Below are positions 8,050 through 18,735 of a stretch of DNA of 64,000 nucleotides, one piece after another (positions within the stretch are counted from its first letter, which is position 1; each line of letters starts with the position of its first letter). The DNA is taken from the NCBI RefSeq assembly GCF_025822765.1, contig NZ_JACKUK010000025.1:291302-355301 (forward strand), in the 5' to 3' direction. The position numbers and the translations under genes were made by a program. This DNA comes from Mycobacterium barrassiae (lineage in GTDB: Bacteria > Actinomycetota > Actinomycetes > Mycobacteriales > Mycobacteriaceae). The notes beneath the pieces were generated by a model. The model was not told the origin of the DNA. It made no database searches and saw nothing but the letters and a program-made list of their open reading frames with translations.

Positions 8050-8952
8050 TCACTGACGGCTGACCGCCCTTGGGGTCGTGATGCCGACGAGTTTGTCGGG
8101 GTTGCGCATGGCATAGAGGTTCGTGATCTTGTCGTCGAGCACCTCGAAGACGAAGACGCCCTCCAGGTGGTCGCCGGTGTAGATGACCACCGCGGGAGCA
8201 CTGTTGCAGACCGCCGTTTCGAACCTGATCTCCGGCGTCTCCATGACCACCTGAAACAGCCGGGCCATGATCGCGGCGACCCTTCGCGCGCCGACGACGG
8301 GCCTGCGGATCGCGGCGGCCTTGCCGCCGTGGTCGGCCGTCCACGTCACTCCCGGCGCCAGCAGTGCCATCAAACCGTCCATGTCGCCGGTGGATGCGGC
8401 CGCCAGGAACTGCTCGGTGATCTGCGTGGTCCGCTCCCTGTCCACGGGGCCGAACCGGTTGCGTCGTGCATGCACGTGTTCGCGCGCGCGGTGTGCCATC
8501 TGCCGCACCGTCGGAACCGATTTGCCGACGGCCTCGGCGATTTCGTCGTAGTCGAAGCCGAACGTCTCGCGCAGCACGAACACTGCCCGCTCATCCGGGG
8601 TGAGCGTTTCGAGAAGAACCAGCATCGCCATCGAAACCGATTCGGCGAGAACGACGTCGGCGGAGGCATCGCGGTCGTCGAGCAGCAGTGGCTCAGGAAG
8701 CCACGGCCCGATGTAGTCCTCGCGGCGGCGCACGCCCTCGCGCAGCGCGTTGAGCGCCTGGCGGGTCACCAGCTGTGCGAGATATGACTTGGTGTCCCGC
8801 ACCGTCGCCAGGTCCACCTCCGCCCATCGCAGATAGCTGTCCTGCAGCACGTCGTCGGATTCCGTTGCCGAGCCGAGGATCTCGTAGGCGATGGTGAACA
8901 GCAGCGGCCGCAGATGGGTGAACCGGTCGGCATGCTCATTCCTTGTGGTCAC
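8050..8952 (-). CDS. ECF41-type RNA polymerase sigma factor (SigJ-like), copy 2
   Basis: A 300-residue paralog of the 5856-6743 sigma factor with the same layout: region 2 (DVLQDSYLRWAEVD), WLPEP linker, region 4 (FGFDYDEIAEAVGKSVPTVRQ) and a SnoaL-like extension containing DHGGKAAA and YAMRNPDKLVG. The C-terminal domain differs more from copy 1 than the DNA-binding regions do, suggesting that the two factors share promoters but respond to different cues. The start is GTG at 8952, giving a 4-bp GTGA overlap with the upstream oxidoreductase, exactly as in copy 1; longer in-frame extensions lie inside the oxidoreductase gene and are rejected. Confidence 0.92.
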   Translation of the reverse strand: MTTRNEHADRFTHLRPLLFTIAYEILGSATESDDVLQDSYLRWAEVDLATVRDTKSYLAQLVTRQALNALREGVRRREDYIGPWLPEPLLLDDRDASADVVLAESVSMAMLVLLETLTPDERAVFVLRETFGFDYDEIAEAVGKSVPTVRQMAHRAREHVHARRNRFGPVDRERTTQITEQFLAAASTGDMDGLMALLAPGVTWTADHGGKAAAIRRPVVGARRVAAIMARLFQVVMETPEIRFETAVCNSAPAVVIYTGDHLEGVFVFEVLDDKITNLYAMRNPDKLVGITTPRAVSRQ

Positions 8953-10133
8953 GTGACCACCTTCGGGAACACCGGCTGCTCGGGACGCGGTCCGCCCTTG
9001 AGCCAGAACGCAGATCCCGGCTTGCGTGCGCTTCGACGCAGGGCCCACAGCGTGCCCTTGCAGATGCCCTCCTTGACCTTCGCGATCAGGCGGCCGCTGA
9101 AGTAGACGTCCACCGGCGAGTCGTCCTTGCGCGCGAGCTGCACGATGCCGGACTTGCGGCCAAGGCTGATGCAGGCTCCGCCGAAACCGTATTCGAAGTT
9201 CGCGGGTGTGGTGCCCGCGATGCGGCTCAGCACGGTATTGGCGGCCTGCGGGCCGAGCTGTGACGCCGACGCGCAGCACATCCGCAACGGCTCGCCGGAC
9301 GGTGATGCGCAATCGCCCGCCGCGACGATGCGCTCGTCGTCGATGCTCGTCAGGGTCTCGTCCGTCAGCAGGCGACCCAGCTCGTCGGTGCGCAGGCCGC
9401 TGTTGGCGGCGAGCTCCGGCACGCCGAACCCTGCCGCCCATACGGTCACGGCGCTGGGGCGGACGGCGCCGTCGGCGAATACCACTGCGTCGCGCCGTAC
9501 CTCGGTCACCACGTCGGTCTCGAGCACCGCGACGCCCAGCCTGCGCAGCGCCTTGGCGACGGATCGCCGTCCGGGTTCGGACAAGTAGGGGCCGAGTTGA
9601 CCGCCGCATGCGAGGGTGACTCTGCGGCCCTGCTCGGCGAGTTCGGTGGCGGCCTCGATTCCGGTCAGCCCTGCACCGACGACGGTCACCGGCGCGTCAG
9701 GGTGCAGTGTGTCGATGGTGTCGCGCAACAGCTGCGCCTGCTCCAACTCCGCTATTGGATAAGCGAATTCGGTTGCACCGGGCACCGACGACGGAACCGT
9801 GCCGGTGCTGCCGACCGCGTATATGACGTAGTCGTAGTCGAGCGACGTGCCCGACGCCAGCTCGACGGTCCGGGCGGCGGAGTCGATGCGGGTCGCGGTG
9901 TCGACGACGAGTTCGATGCCCTCACCGAGCAGGCTGCCGTAGTCGACGGTCGCGTCGTAGTTGCCCGCCACATGCTGATGCAGCCGGATCCGCTCGACGA
10001 ACTTCGTCCGAGGGTTGACGAGGGTGATGTCCGGGGTGCCCGCGCCGCTGCCCATCCGCAATTGGTTGGCCGCGATTGTTCCTGAGTAGCCGCCGCCGAT
10101 GATGACGACCTTGGGTGCATGGTTTCCAGTCAT
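8949..10133 (-). CDS. FAD-dependent pyridine nucleotide oxidoreductase (NDH-2-like), copy 2
   Basis: A 394-residue paralog of the 6740-7921 protein, colinear throughout: GGGYSGTIAA FAD site, GAGLTGIEAA NAD(P)H site, VAAGDCASPSG block, and a C-terminus ending in the same FWLKGG segment. ATG at 10133 gives the family N-terminus; an upstream in-frame start would include sequence unlike the paralog. The predicted ECF41 -10 lies only 8 bp before this ATG, so the transcript would be leaderless or nearly so. Operon: oxidoreductase then sigma factor, tandem with the copy 1 unit. Confidence 0.88.
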   Translation of the reverse strand: MTGNHAPKVVIIGGGYSGTIAANQLRMGSGAGTPDITLVNPRTKFVERIRLHQHVAGNYDATVDYGSLLGEGIELVVDTATRIDSAARTVELASGTSLDYDYVIYAVGSTGTVPSSVPGATEFAYPIAELEQAQLLRDTIDTLHPDAPVTVVGAGLTGIEAATELAEQGRRVTLACGGQLGPYLSEPGRRSVAKALRRLGVAVLETDVVTEVRRDAVVFADGAVRPSAVTVWAAGFGVPELAANSGLRTDELGRLLTDETLTSIDDERIVAAGDCASPSGEPLRMCCASASQLGPQAANTVLSRIAGTTPANFEYGFGGACISLGRKSGIVQLARKDDSPVDVYFSGRLIAKVKEGICKGTLWALRRSARKPGSAFWLKGGPRPEQPVFPKVVT

Positions 10134-10141
10134 GCCCTCAA

Positions 10142-10168
10142 GACACCGCCCACCGGTCGATCGTGACA
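10142..10168 (-). promoter_or_regulatory. Predicted ECF41-dependent promoter of copy 2
   Basis: On the minus strand TGTCACG (10162-10168), 16 bp spacer, TGTC (10142-10145). Spacing and flanks (GCGGTGTCT then GAGG) match the promoter at 7999-8025. The -10 ends 8 bp before the ATG at 10133. Confidence 0.68.
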
Positions 10169-10199
10169 AAAAGTGACGTGGGTCACTCTCGTTCGTCCG

Positions 10200-10259
10200 G
10201 CGAGCAGACGCAAATGCCCACGACACACCGCCGCGACACGCACTTTTGCGTCTGCTCGC
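10200..10259. repeat. Family A palindrome, copy A1
   Basis: Arms GCGAGCAGACGCAAA (10200-10214) and the exact complement (10245-10259) around a 30-nt loop. It sits just beyond the 3' end of metG (stop at 10270) and upstream of the copy 2 ECF41 promoter, so it may terminate metG. The same outer arm recurs at 18659, 49152 and 53034. Confidence 0.85.
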
Positions 10260-10269
10260 GAAAAGGGTG

Positions 10270-11835
10270 TCAGTCCACTTGATAGCGCGGGAAGACGCCG
10301 ACCGGGGCGGGCAGTGCGGTGCCGGGCGCCAATCGAGTGCCGATCGCCGCGAACGTGCGCTGGTCCTGCGGTACGCCGAGCAGGTCGAGCAGTTTGGCCG
10401 TCGACTCGGGCATCACCGGCTGGGTCAGCAGCGTCGCGATCCGCACCGTCTCGAGCGTGGTGTACAGCACCGTGCGAAACCGTGCCTCGTCCGACTTGCG
10501 AAGCACCCACGGCTCCTGCGCGGAGAAGTATCGGTTGGCCGCGCCGAGCACCGACCAGATGGCCTCCAGCGCCAGATGCATTGCGGTGGCCTCGAAATGT
10601 GTGCGCACCCGCTCGAGCAACCCGTCGGCGGCGTTCAACAACTCCTGATCCTCGGCGGTGAATTCGCCTGGCTCAGGGACGATTCCGTCGAGGTTCTTGG
10701 CCACCATCGACAGCGACCGCTGAGCGAGGTTGCCCAACTCGTTGGCCAGGTCGGCGTTGATGCGGCCGATGATCGCTTCCTCGCTGTAGCTGCCGTCCTG
10801 GCCGAACGGCACCTCCCGCAGGAAGAAATAACGCACCTGGTCGACACCGAACGCATCGACCAAGGCGATCGGATCGACCACGTTGCCCACCGACTTGCTC
10901 ATCTTCTCGCCGCGGTTGAGGACGAAGCCGTGCACAAAGACCTTGCGCGGCAACTCGATTCCGGCCGACATCAGGAACGCCGGCCAGTACACGGTGTGGA
11001 ACCGGATGATGTCCTTGCCGATCATGTGCAGGTCGGCCGGCCAGAACCGTTGGAACAGCGGCGAGGACGTATCGGGGAACCCGACGCCCGTGAGGTAGTT
11101 GGTCAGCGCGTCGACCCACACGTACATCACGTGGTCGGGATGATCCGGGACCGGCACACCCCAGTCGAACGTCGTGCGCGAGATGGAGAAGTCGCGCAAT
11201 CCGCCGGAGACGAAGCTGACGACCTCGTTGCGCCGCACGGCGGGCTCGATGAACTCCGGATGCGCTTCGTAGTGCGCCAGCAGCTTGTCAGTGTAGGCCG
11301 ACAGCCGGAAGAAGTACGTCTGCTCCTCGGTCCACGTGACGGGCGCGCCCGTCTCGGTGGCCACCCGGACGCCGTCGGCGTTGATGCTCGTTTCGGCCTC
11401 GGTGACGAAGCCTTCGTCGCGCACCGAATACCAGCCTGCGTACGTGTCGAGATAGATGTCGCCGGACTCGTTCATCCGCTTCCAGAGTTCGATCGACGCC
11501 TCGTAGTGGTCGGCGTCGGACGTTCGGATGAAGCGGTCGAACGAGATGTTGAGCCGTTCCTGCAGGCGTTGGAACACATCTGAGTTGCGCCGCGCCAGTT
11601 CAGTGGTCGGAATGCCGAGGGAGGCGGCCGTCTCGGCCATCTTCTGCCCGTGTACGTCGGTGCCGGTCAGGTAGCGCACGTCATAGCCGTCGAGCCGCTT
11701 GAAGCGCGCGATCGAGTCGGTGGCGATGTACTCGTACGCGTGCCCGATGTGCGGGTCGCCGTTGGGGTAGGCGATGGCGGTGGTGATGTAGTACGGGGTG
11801 TGCGTCCCCGCGCCGGGGGAAGACGAGGTACTCAT
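10270..11835 (-). CDS. metG: Methionyl-tRNA synthetase
   Basis: A 521-residue class I aminoacyl-tRNA synthetase that charges tRNA-Met. The HIGH signature is literal ([14 protein letters not shown], near residue 30) and the KMSKS loop appears as [10 protein letters not shown] near residue 300. Length matches the mycobacterial MetS (Rv1007c); the C-terminal dimerisation/EMAP extension of the longer enzymes is absent. The start is ATG at 11835, 25 bp from the divergent tatD start. Essential housekeeping gene. Confidence 0.96.
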   Translation of the reverse strand: MSTSSSPGAGTHTPYYITTAIAYPNGDPHIGHAYEYIATDSIARFKRLDGYDVRYLTGTDVHGQKMAETAASLGIPTTELARRNSDVFQRLQERLNISFDRFIRTSDADHYEASIELWKRMNESGDIYLDTYAGWYSVRDEGFVTEAETSINADGVRVATETGAPVTWTEEQTYFFRLSAYTDKLLAHYEAHPEFIEPAVRRNEVVSFVSGGLRDFSISRTTFDWGVPVPDHPDHVMYVWVDALTNYLTGVGFPDTSSPLFQRFWPADLHMIGKDIIRFHTVYWPAFLMSAGIELPRKVFVHGFVLNRGEKMSKSVGNVVDPIALVDAFGVDQVRYFFLREVPFGQDGSYSEEAIIGRINADLANELGNLAQRSLSMVAKNLDGIVPEPGEFTAEDQELLNAADGLLERVRTHFEATAMHLALEAIWSVLGAANRYFSAQEPWVLRKSDEARFRTVLYTTLETVRIATLLTQPVMPESTAKLLDLLGVPQDQRTFAAIGTRLAPGTALPAPVGVFPRYQVD

Positions 11836-11860
11836 TTGGGCCTCAGCTTATTGTGTGGCC

Positions 11861-12715
11861 GTGAGTGACAAGCGCTCAGCCAGACGGGAGAAGCCCCCGG
11901 CCCCGGAGCCGCTCGTACCCCTCATCGACGCGCACACCCATCTCGACGCCTGCGGTGCGACCGACGCCGCAAGCATCCGCGCCATCGTCGACCGGGCCGA
12001 GGCGGTGGGCGTGCAGGCGGTCGTGACGATCGCCGACGACCTCGCGTCCGCGCGCTGGGTCGTCGAGGCCGCCGACGCCGATCCCCGCGTCTACGCCGCC
12101 GTCGCCCTGCATCCCACGCGTGCCAACGCGCTCACCGACGACGCCAAGGCCGTCATCGAAGAGCTGGCCCAGAATCCTCGCGTGGTGGCCGTCGGCGAGA
12201 CGGGGATGGACATGTACTGGCCCGGCCGCCTCGAGGGATGTGCCGACCCCGCGACCCAGCGCGAGGGCTTCGCCTGGCACATCGACCTCGCCAAGCGCAC
12301 CGGCAAGCCGCTGATGATCCACAACCGCGACGCCGACGCCGAGGTGCTGGACGTCCTTCGCGCCGAGGGCGCACCCGACACCGTGATCTTCCACTGCTTC
12401 TCGTCGGACGCCGAGATGGCCAGGACCTGCGTGGCCAACGGCTGGCTGCTCAGCCTGTCCGGGACCGTCAGTTTCCGCAACGCCACCGCGCTCCGGGAAG
12501 CGGCGTCGCTGATCCCGCCCGAGCAACTACTCGTCGAGACTGACGCGCCGTTCCTGACGCCGCATCCGTACCGAGGCGCGCCGAACGAGCCCTACTGCCT
12601 GCCCTACACTGTTCGTGCGCTCGCCGAACTCCTCAGCAGGCCCGCTGAGGACTTAGCGCACGAAACCACGACGACGGCCGCCCGTGTCTACGGGCTGGCG
12701 AGTTGCCGCCCGTGA
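11861..12715 (+). CDS. tatD: TatD family metal-dependent deoxyribonuclease
   Basis: A 284-residue TIM-barrel hydrolase of the TatD family (Rv1008 equivalent), a 3'-5' exonuclease/AP-processing DNase in characterised members. Metal-site elements run in order: IDAHTHLD, VAVGETGMD, MIHNRDAD, IFHCFSS and the late ETDAPFLTP. The start is GTG at 11861, where the mycobacterial N-terminus begins; the frame is open further upstream but would run across the metG start. Immediately precedes rpfB, as in other mycobacteria. Confidence 0.92.
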   Translation: MSDKRSARREKPPAPEPLVPLIDAHTHLDACGATDAASIRAIVDRAEAVGVQAVVTIADDLASARWVVEAADADPRVYAAVALHPTRANALTDDAKAVIEELAQNPRVVAVGETGMDMYWPGRLEGCADPATQREGFAWHIDLAKRTGKPLMIHNRDADAEVLDVLRAEGAPDTVIFHCFSSDAEMARTCVANGWLLSLSGTVSFRNATALREAASLIPPEQLLVETDAPFLTPHPYRGAPNEPYCLPYTVRALAELLSRPAEDLAHETTTTAARVYGLASCRP

Positions 12716-12723
12716 GGCTTTTC

Positions 12724-12739
12724 GTTACCGTCTTGTGAT
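12724..12739 (+). promoter_or_regulatory. Candidate MtrA-type box upstream of rpfB
   Basis: GTTAC (12724-12728) and GTGAT (12735-12739) are direct half-sites 11 bp apart, resembling the GTNAC-N6-GTNAC pattern recognised by the response regulator MtrA. rpfB is a reported MtrA target in M. tuberculosis. The second half-site is imperfect, so this is a candidate only. Confidence 0.35.
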
Positions 12740-12765
12740 CAAATACGGAGCGCTTAGCGGGCTAG

Positions 12766-14855
<2,090 letters not shown>

Positions 14856-14869
14856 CCTGGCGCGGTGAG

Positions 14870-15655
14870 TCAGCGCAGCGCCCGAGCTATCAGTGAGACG
14901 AACTCACGACACGATCCATAGCGGTCGCCTGGTGCCTTTGCCAGTGCTTTGGCCGTGATCGAATCGAAAATGCGTGGCAGCCAATCGATTTCGCGTGACC
15001 AACGCGGCGGCGGTAGGTGCAGGTGCGCTTCGATGAGGCCGAGCGCGGTCGGCGCCGTGAAGGGCGGGGATCCGGTGACCAACTCGACGACGGTGCATGC
15101 CAGCGCGTACTCGTCGGCGGCTTCGGTCGGCGCGTGGCCGGTGATCAGTTCCGGTGCGGCATAAGGTAACGACGCCTCGATCTGCGCCGAGCGGTAGCCG
15201 ATATCGTCGGCGACGGTGTGCGCGACACCGAAGTCGATCAGAACAGCGCTCGAAAGATCTTGGCGAACAAGAATATTCGCGGGCTTCACATCGCAGTGCA
15301 CAATCGCCCGGTTGTGTGCATAGTCCAGCGCATCGGCGATCTGCTCCAGTGCGCTGACCCGTCCGGCCACGGTGTCCACCTCGGTGACGCCGCCGCCGGA
15401 GACCACTTCCATTGACAGCCACCCGGGTCCGCGGTCGAACACGGTCACGATGTGCGGATGGTGCAGGCGGTGGGCGAATTCGAACTCGCGTTTCAGCCGG
15501 GCGATGTGCGCGAGATCGCTGAGATGGCCGTCGAGCACCTTCAGAGCCACTTCCCGGCCCGTCGCGTCGCGCGCCCGATAGACAGTCGCGTATCCGCCGC
15601 GGCCGACGACTTCGTCGACGACGTGACCTTCGAACTGCTCGCCCGGCGAGAGCAC
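14870..15655 (-). CDS. Soluble Ser/Thr protein kinase, non-RD type
   Basis: A 261-residue protein consisting of a kinase domain only, with no transmembrane or PASTA segment. Visible kinase elements: glycine loop GRGGYATV (18-25), ATP lysine in VALK (Lys39), HCDVKPAN (119-126, catalytic Asp122), DFG (141-143), APE (YAAPELI). The usual Arg before the catalytic Asp is Cys, so this is a non-RD kinase, normally not controlled by activation-loop phosphorylation. The start is GTG at 15655. It lies antisense between ksgA and ispE, which are neighbours in M. tuberculosis, so it is probably a lineage-specific insertion. Substrates unknown. Confidence 0.88.
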   Translation of the reverse strand: MLSPGEQFEGHVVDEVVGRGGYATVYRARDATGREVALKVLDGHLSDLAHIARLKREFEFAHRLHHPHIVTVFDRGPGWLSMEVVSGGGVTEVDTVAGRVSALEQIADALDYAHNRAIVHCDVKPANILVRQDLSSAVLIDFGVAHTVADDIGYRSAQIEASLPYAAPELITGHAPTEAADEYALACTVVELVTGSPPFTAPTALGLIEAHLHLPPPRWSREIDWLPRIFDSITAKALAKAPGDRYGSCREFVSLIARALR

Positions 15656-15738
15656 GACCCCAGACTAGGGGCTTCATCAGCGACATTGACCTGCTCAGAC
15701 GGCTGATGGCGGGCGACCGACTCCGATAGTGTCGTCTG

Positions 15739-16701
15739 GTGTCCAATGGCAGCACCGCCTCCGAGTGGGTACCGACCGGATCGGTCACCGTGCGGGTGCC
15801 GGGCAAAGTCAATCTCTACCTCGAGGTCGGGGATACCCGCGATGACGGATATCACGAGCTGACCACCGTCTTTCACGCGGTTTCGCTGCTCGACGAGGTC
15901 ACCGTCCGCAACGCGGACGTGCTGTCGCTCGAGTTGACGGGCGAAGGCGCTGAGACCCTTCCGGCCGATTCGAGCAACCTCGCGTGGCGCGCCGCCGAGT
16001 TGCTGGCGGACCACGTCGGCCGGGCGCCCGATGTCGCGATCTCCGTCGAGAAGTCGATTCCCGTCGCGGGCGGAATGGCGGGCGGCAGCGCCGACGCGGC
16101 CGGGGTGCTCGTCGCGATGAACACGCTCTGGGAGCTCGGCGTGCCGCGTCGCGACCTGCACGCGCTGGCCACCCAGCTGGGCAGTGACGTGCCGTTCGCG
16201 CTGCACGGCGGCACCGCACTGGGCACAGGTCGCGGCGAGGAGCTGGCAACGGTGCTGGCCCGCAACATGTTTCATTGGGTGCTGGCGTTCGCCGACCGCG
16301 GGCTGTCGACCCCGGCGGTGTTCGCCGAACTCGATCGGTTGCGTGAGGAGCCGGACCGCGACGCTCCTCCGCGGCTCGACGATCCCGAGCCGGTACTGGC
16401 GGCCCTGGCTTCCGGCGATCCGGCGGAGCTGGCGCCGCTGCTCGGCAACGATCTGCAGCCCGCGGCGCTGTCGCTGGACCCCGGTCTGCGCCGCACGCTG
16501 CGGGCGGGCACCGAGGCCGGTGCGCTCGCCGGCATCGTGTCGGGTTCGGGGCCGACGTGTGCGTTCCTTTGCGAGTCGGCCGCCGCGGCGGTAGACGTCG
16601 CCTCGGAGATGGCGGGGGCCGGGGTGTGCCGGACGGTACGCGTCGCCAGCGGGCCCGTGCAGGGCGCGCGGGTGGTGCCGGCACCATCGGCATCGGTCTG
16701 A
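15739..16701 (+). CDS. ispE: 4-diphosphocytidyl-2-C-methyl-D-erythritol kinase (IspE)
   Basis: A 320-residue GHMP kinase that phosphorylates CDP-methylerythritol in the MEP route to isoprenoids (decaprenyl phosphate, menaquinone). The substrate region [12 protein letters not shown] is at the N-terminus, the ATP-binding GHMP loop is [15 protein letters not shown] near residue 110, and the third motif GSGPTCAF is near residue 270. The start is GTG at 15739. M. tuberculosis order ksgA-ispE-pks16 is retained apart from the kinase insertion. Followed by the candidate sRNA region. Confidence 0.95.
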   Translation: MSNGSTASEWVPTGSVTVRVPGKVNLYLEVGDTRDDGYHELTTVFHAVSLLDEVTVRNADVLSLELTGEGAETLPADSSNLAWRAAELLADHVGRAPDVAISVEKSIPVAGGMAGGSADAAGVLVAMNTLWELGVPRRDLHALATQLGSDVPFALHGGTALGTGRGEELATVLARNMFHWVLAFADRGLSTPAVFAELDRLREEPDRDAPPRLDDPEPVLAALASGDPAELAPLLGNDLQPAALSLDPGLRRTLRAGTEAGALAGIVSGSGPTCAFLCESAAAAVDVASEMAGAGVCRTVRVASGPVQGARVVPAPSASV

Positions 16702-16760
16702 GCATCGGTCTGACATCGGTGTGCGTCCGGTGTGACTCAGGCCTCAATTATCGCGAGATT

Positions 16761-16789
16761 TTGGCACTTACTTAAGAGTTGTTTAAGAT
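16761..16789 (+). promoter_or_regulatory. Sigma-A-type promoter of the candidate sRNA
   Basis: TTGGCA (16761-16766) and TAAGAT (16784-16789) are separated by 17 bp, close to the housekeeping consensus and unusually complete for a mycobacterial promoter. The predicted start is near 16796, just ahead of a terminator, so the transcript would be about 65 nt. The segment is AT-rich compared with its surroundings. Confidence 0.7.
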
Positions 16790-16795
16790 GAACGA

Positions 16796-16862
16796 CGGTG
16801 AAAACTAGCGGTCATGGATTGGACGCGATAGTTACGCCCACCGACAGCCTCGGTGGGCGTTT
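16796..16862 (+). ncRNA. Candidate small RNA (or attenuated leader) between ispE and pks16
   Basis: A short region of ~67 nt bounded by the promoter at 16761-16789 and an intrinsic terminator at 16834-16862. It contains a possible micro-ORF at 16814-16831 (Met-Asp-Trp-Thr-Arg-stop) that ends two bases before the terminator stem, so a leader-peptide/attenuator is an alternative to a stand-alone sRNA. A further ~135 bp separates it from the pks16 start. I do not recognise it as a named mycobacterial sRNA. Confidence 0.55.
16834..16862 (+). terminator. Intrinsic terminator upstream of pks16
   Basis: An 11-bp perfect stem, ACGCCCACCGA (16834-16844) and its complement (16850-16860), with a 5-nt loop and a short T-rich tail (TTTCGT). 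This is the strongest terminator-like structure in the ispE-pks16 gap. Confidence 0.85.
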
Positions 16863-17000
16863 CGTACTAGCCCGTCGCGAGGCATCGCCAATTCGAGACT
16901 CAACCGCTCCCCAATTGTGTGCGCGCCTCCTGGAAAGCGCCCCTGATCAGGCGGAGTATGACAATCGGGCATTTGCTGTCCCGGGACCGAGGAGGTTGTG

Positions 17001-18635
17001 GTGAGCCGATTCACCGAGAAGATGTACCGCAACGCCCGCGACGCCAAGACGGGCATGGTCACCGGTGAACCGCACGAACCCGTCCGACACACCTGGGGCG
17101 AGGTCCACGAGCGGGCCCGCTGCATCGCTGGTGGCCTCGCGAAGGCCGGTATCGGACTCGGGGACTCCGTCGGCGTGCTGGCCGGCTTTCCCGTGGAGAT
17201 CGCGCCCACCGCGCAGGCCCTGTGGATGCGCGGCGCCTGCCTGACCATGCTTCACCAGCCCACGCCGAGGACCGACCTCGTGATCTGGGCCGAGGACACG
17301 ATGAACGTCATCGGCATGATCGAGGCCAAGGCCGTCATCGTCTCCGAGCCGTTCCTGGTGGCCATCCCTGTGCTCGAGGAGAAGGGCATCAAGGTCCTGA
17401 CCGTCGCCGACCTGCTGGCGTCGGAGCCGATCGACCCGATCGACGTCGGCGAGGACGACCTCGCGCTGATGCAGCTGACGTCCGGTTCCACCGGTTCCCC
17501 CAAGGCCGTGCAGATCACGCACCGCAACATCTACTCCAATGCGGAGGCGATGTTCATCGGCGCCGAGTACGACGTCGACAAGGACGTCATGGTCAGCTGG
17601 CTGCCCTGCTTCCACGACATGGGTATGGTCGGCTTCCTGACCATTCCGATGTACTTCGGCGCTGAGCTGGTCAAGGTCACGCCGATGGACTTCCTGCGCG
17701 ACACGCTGCTGTGGGCCAAGCTCATCGACAAGTACAAGGGCACCATGACCGCGGCGCCGAACTTCGCGTACGCGCTGTTCGCCAAGCGGCTGCGCCGCCA
17801 GGCCAAGCCCGGCGACTTCGATCTGTCGACGCTGCGGTTCGCGCTGTCGGGTGCCGAGCCCGTCGAGCCCGCCGACGTCGAGGATCTGCTCGATGCGGGT
17901 AAGCCGTTCGGCCTGCGGCCCGAGGCGATCCTGCCGGCCTACGGCATGGCCGAGACGACGCTGGCGGTGTCGTTCTCGCCGTGCGGTGCGGGCCTGGTGG
18001 TCGACGAGGTCGACGCCGACCTGCTGGCCGCGCTGCGTCGCGCCGTGCCCGCCACCAAGGGCAACACCCGGCGGCTGGCCTCGCTCGGCCCGCTGCTGAA
18101 GGATCTCGAGGCGCGCGTCATCGACGAGCAGGGCAATGTGATGCCGCCCCGCGGCGTCGGTGTCATCGAGCTGCGCGGGGAGTGCCTGACGCCCGGCTAC
18201 ATCACCATGGGTGGTTTCATCCCCACCCAGGACGAGCACGGCTGGTACGACACCGGCGACCTCGGTTACATCACCGAGGACGGCAACATCATCGTGTGCG
18301 GCCGCGTCAAGGACGTCATCATCATGGCCGGCCGCAACATCTACCCGACCGACATCGAGCGCGCGGCGGGCCGCGTCGAGGGTGTCCGCCCCGGATGCGC
18401 CGTCGCCGTGCGCCTGGACGCGGGCCACTCGCGGGAGACGTTCGCCGTCGCAGTCGAGTCCAATGCCTGGCAGGACCCGGCCGAGGTGCACCGTATCGAG
18501 CGTCAGGTCGCCCATGAGGTGGTCGCCGAGGTCGACGTGCGTCCGCGCAACGTCGTCGTGCTGGGTCCGGGCAGCATCCCGAAGACCCCGTCGGGCAAGC
18601 TGCGCCGCTCCACCTCGGTCTCGCTCGTCACCTAG
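17001..18635 (+). CDS. pks16: Fatty-acyl-CoA/AMP synthetase-like protein Pks16
   Basis: A 544-residue ANL-superfamily acyl-adenylate-forming enzyme. Despite the historical name it has no polyketide synthase modules. Motifs: the P-loop-like [13 protein letters not shown], the YGMAETT core, [21 protein letters not shown], and the catalytic lysine region [10 protein letters not shown] at the C-terminus. GTG at 17001 is chosen over the in-frame GTG at 16998 because GAGGAGG (16989-16995) is then 5 bases away. Orthologous in position and sequence to Rv1013. Likely activates a lipid acid; substrate unproven. Confidence 0.92.
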   Translation: MSRFTEKMYRNARDAKTGMVTGEPHEPVRHTWGEVHERARCIAGGLAKAGIGLGDSVGVLAGFPVEIAPTAQALWMRGACLTMLHQPTPRTDLVIWAEDTMNVIGMIEAKAVIVSEPFLVAIPVLEEKGIKVLTVADLLASEPIDPIDVGEDDLALMQLTSGSTGSPKAVQITHRNIYSNAEAMFIGAEYDVDKDVMVSWLPCFHDMGMVGFLTIPMYFGAELVKVTPMDFLRDTLLWAKLIDKYKGTMTAAPNFAYALFAKRLRRQAKPGDFDLSTLRFALSGAEPVEPADVEDLLDAGKPFGLRPEAILPAYGMAETTLAVSFSPCGAGLVVDEVDADLLAALRRAVPATKGNTRRLASLGPLLKDLEARVIDEQGNVMPPRGVGVIELRGECLTPGYITMGGFIPTQDEHGWYDTGDLGYITEDGNIIVCGRVKDVIIMAGRNIYPTDIERAAGRVEGVRPGCAVAVRLDAGHSRETFAVAVESNAWQDPAEVHRIERQVAHEVVAEVDVRPRNVVVLGPGSIPKTPSGKLRRSTSVSLVT

Positions 18636-18658
18636 AGCACCGCGAGAAGCCAAACCCG

Positions 18659-18716
18659 CGAGCAGACGCGAACACCCCCAATTTCGCCATGATTTGGGGG
18701 TGTTCGCGTCTGCTCG
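18659..18716. repeat. Family A palindrome, copy A2
   Basis: Perfect 23-bp arms starting CGAGCAGACGCGAACACC (18659-18681) with the complement at 18694-18716 and a 12-nt loop. It sits between the converging ends of pks16 and the 18736 gene and could terminate both. The outer arm is shared with A1, A3 and A4, while the inner arm differs. Confidence 0.92.
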
Positions 18717-18735
18717 TGAGTGGCCCGAGCGGTGA

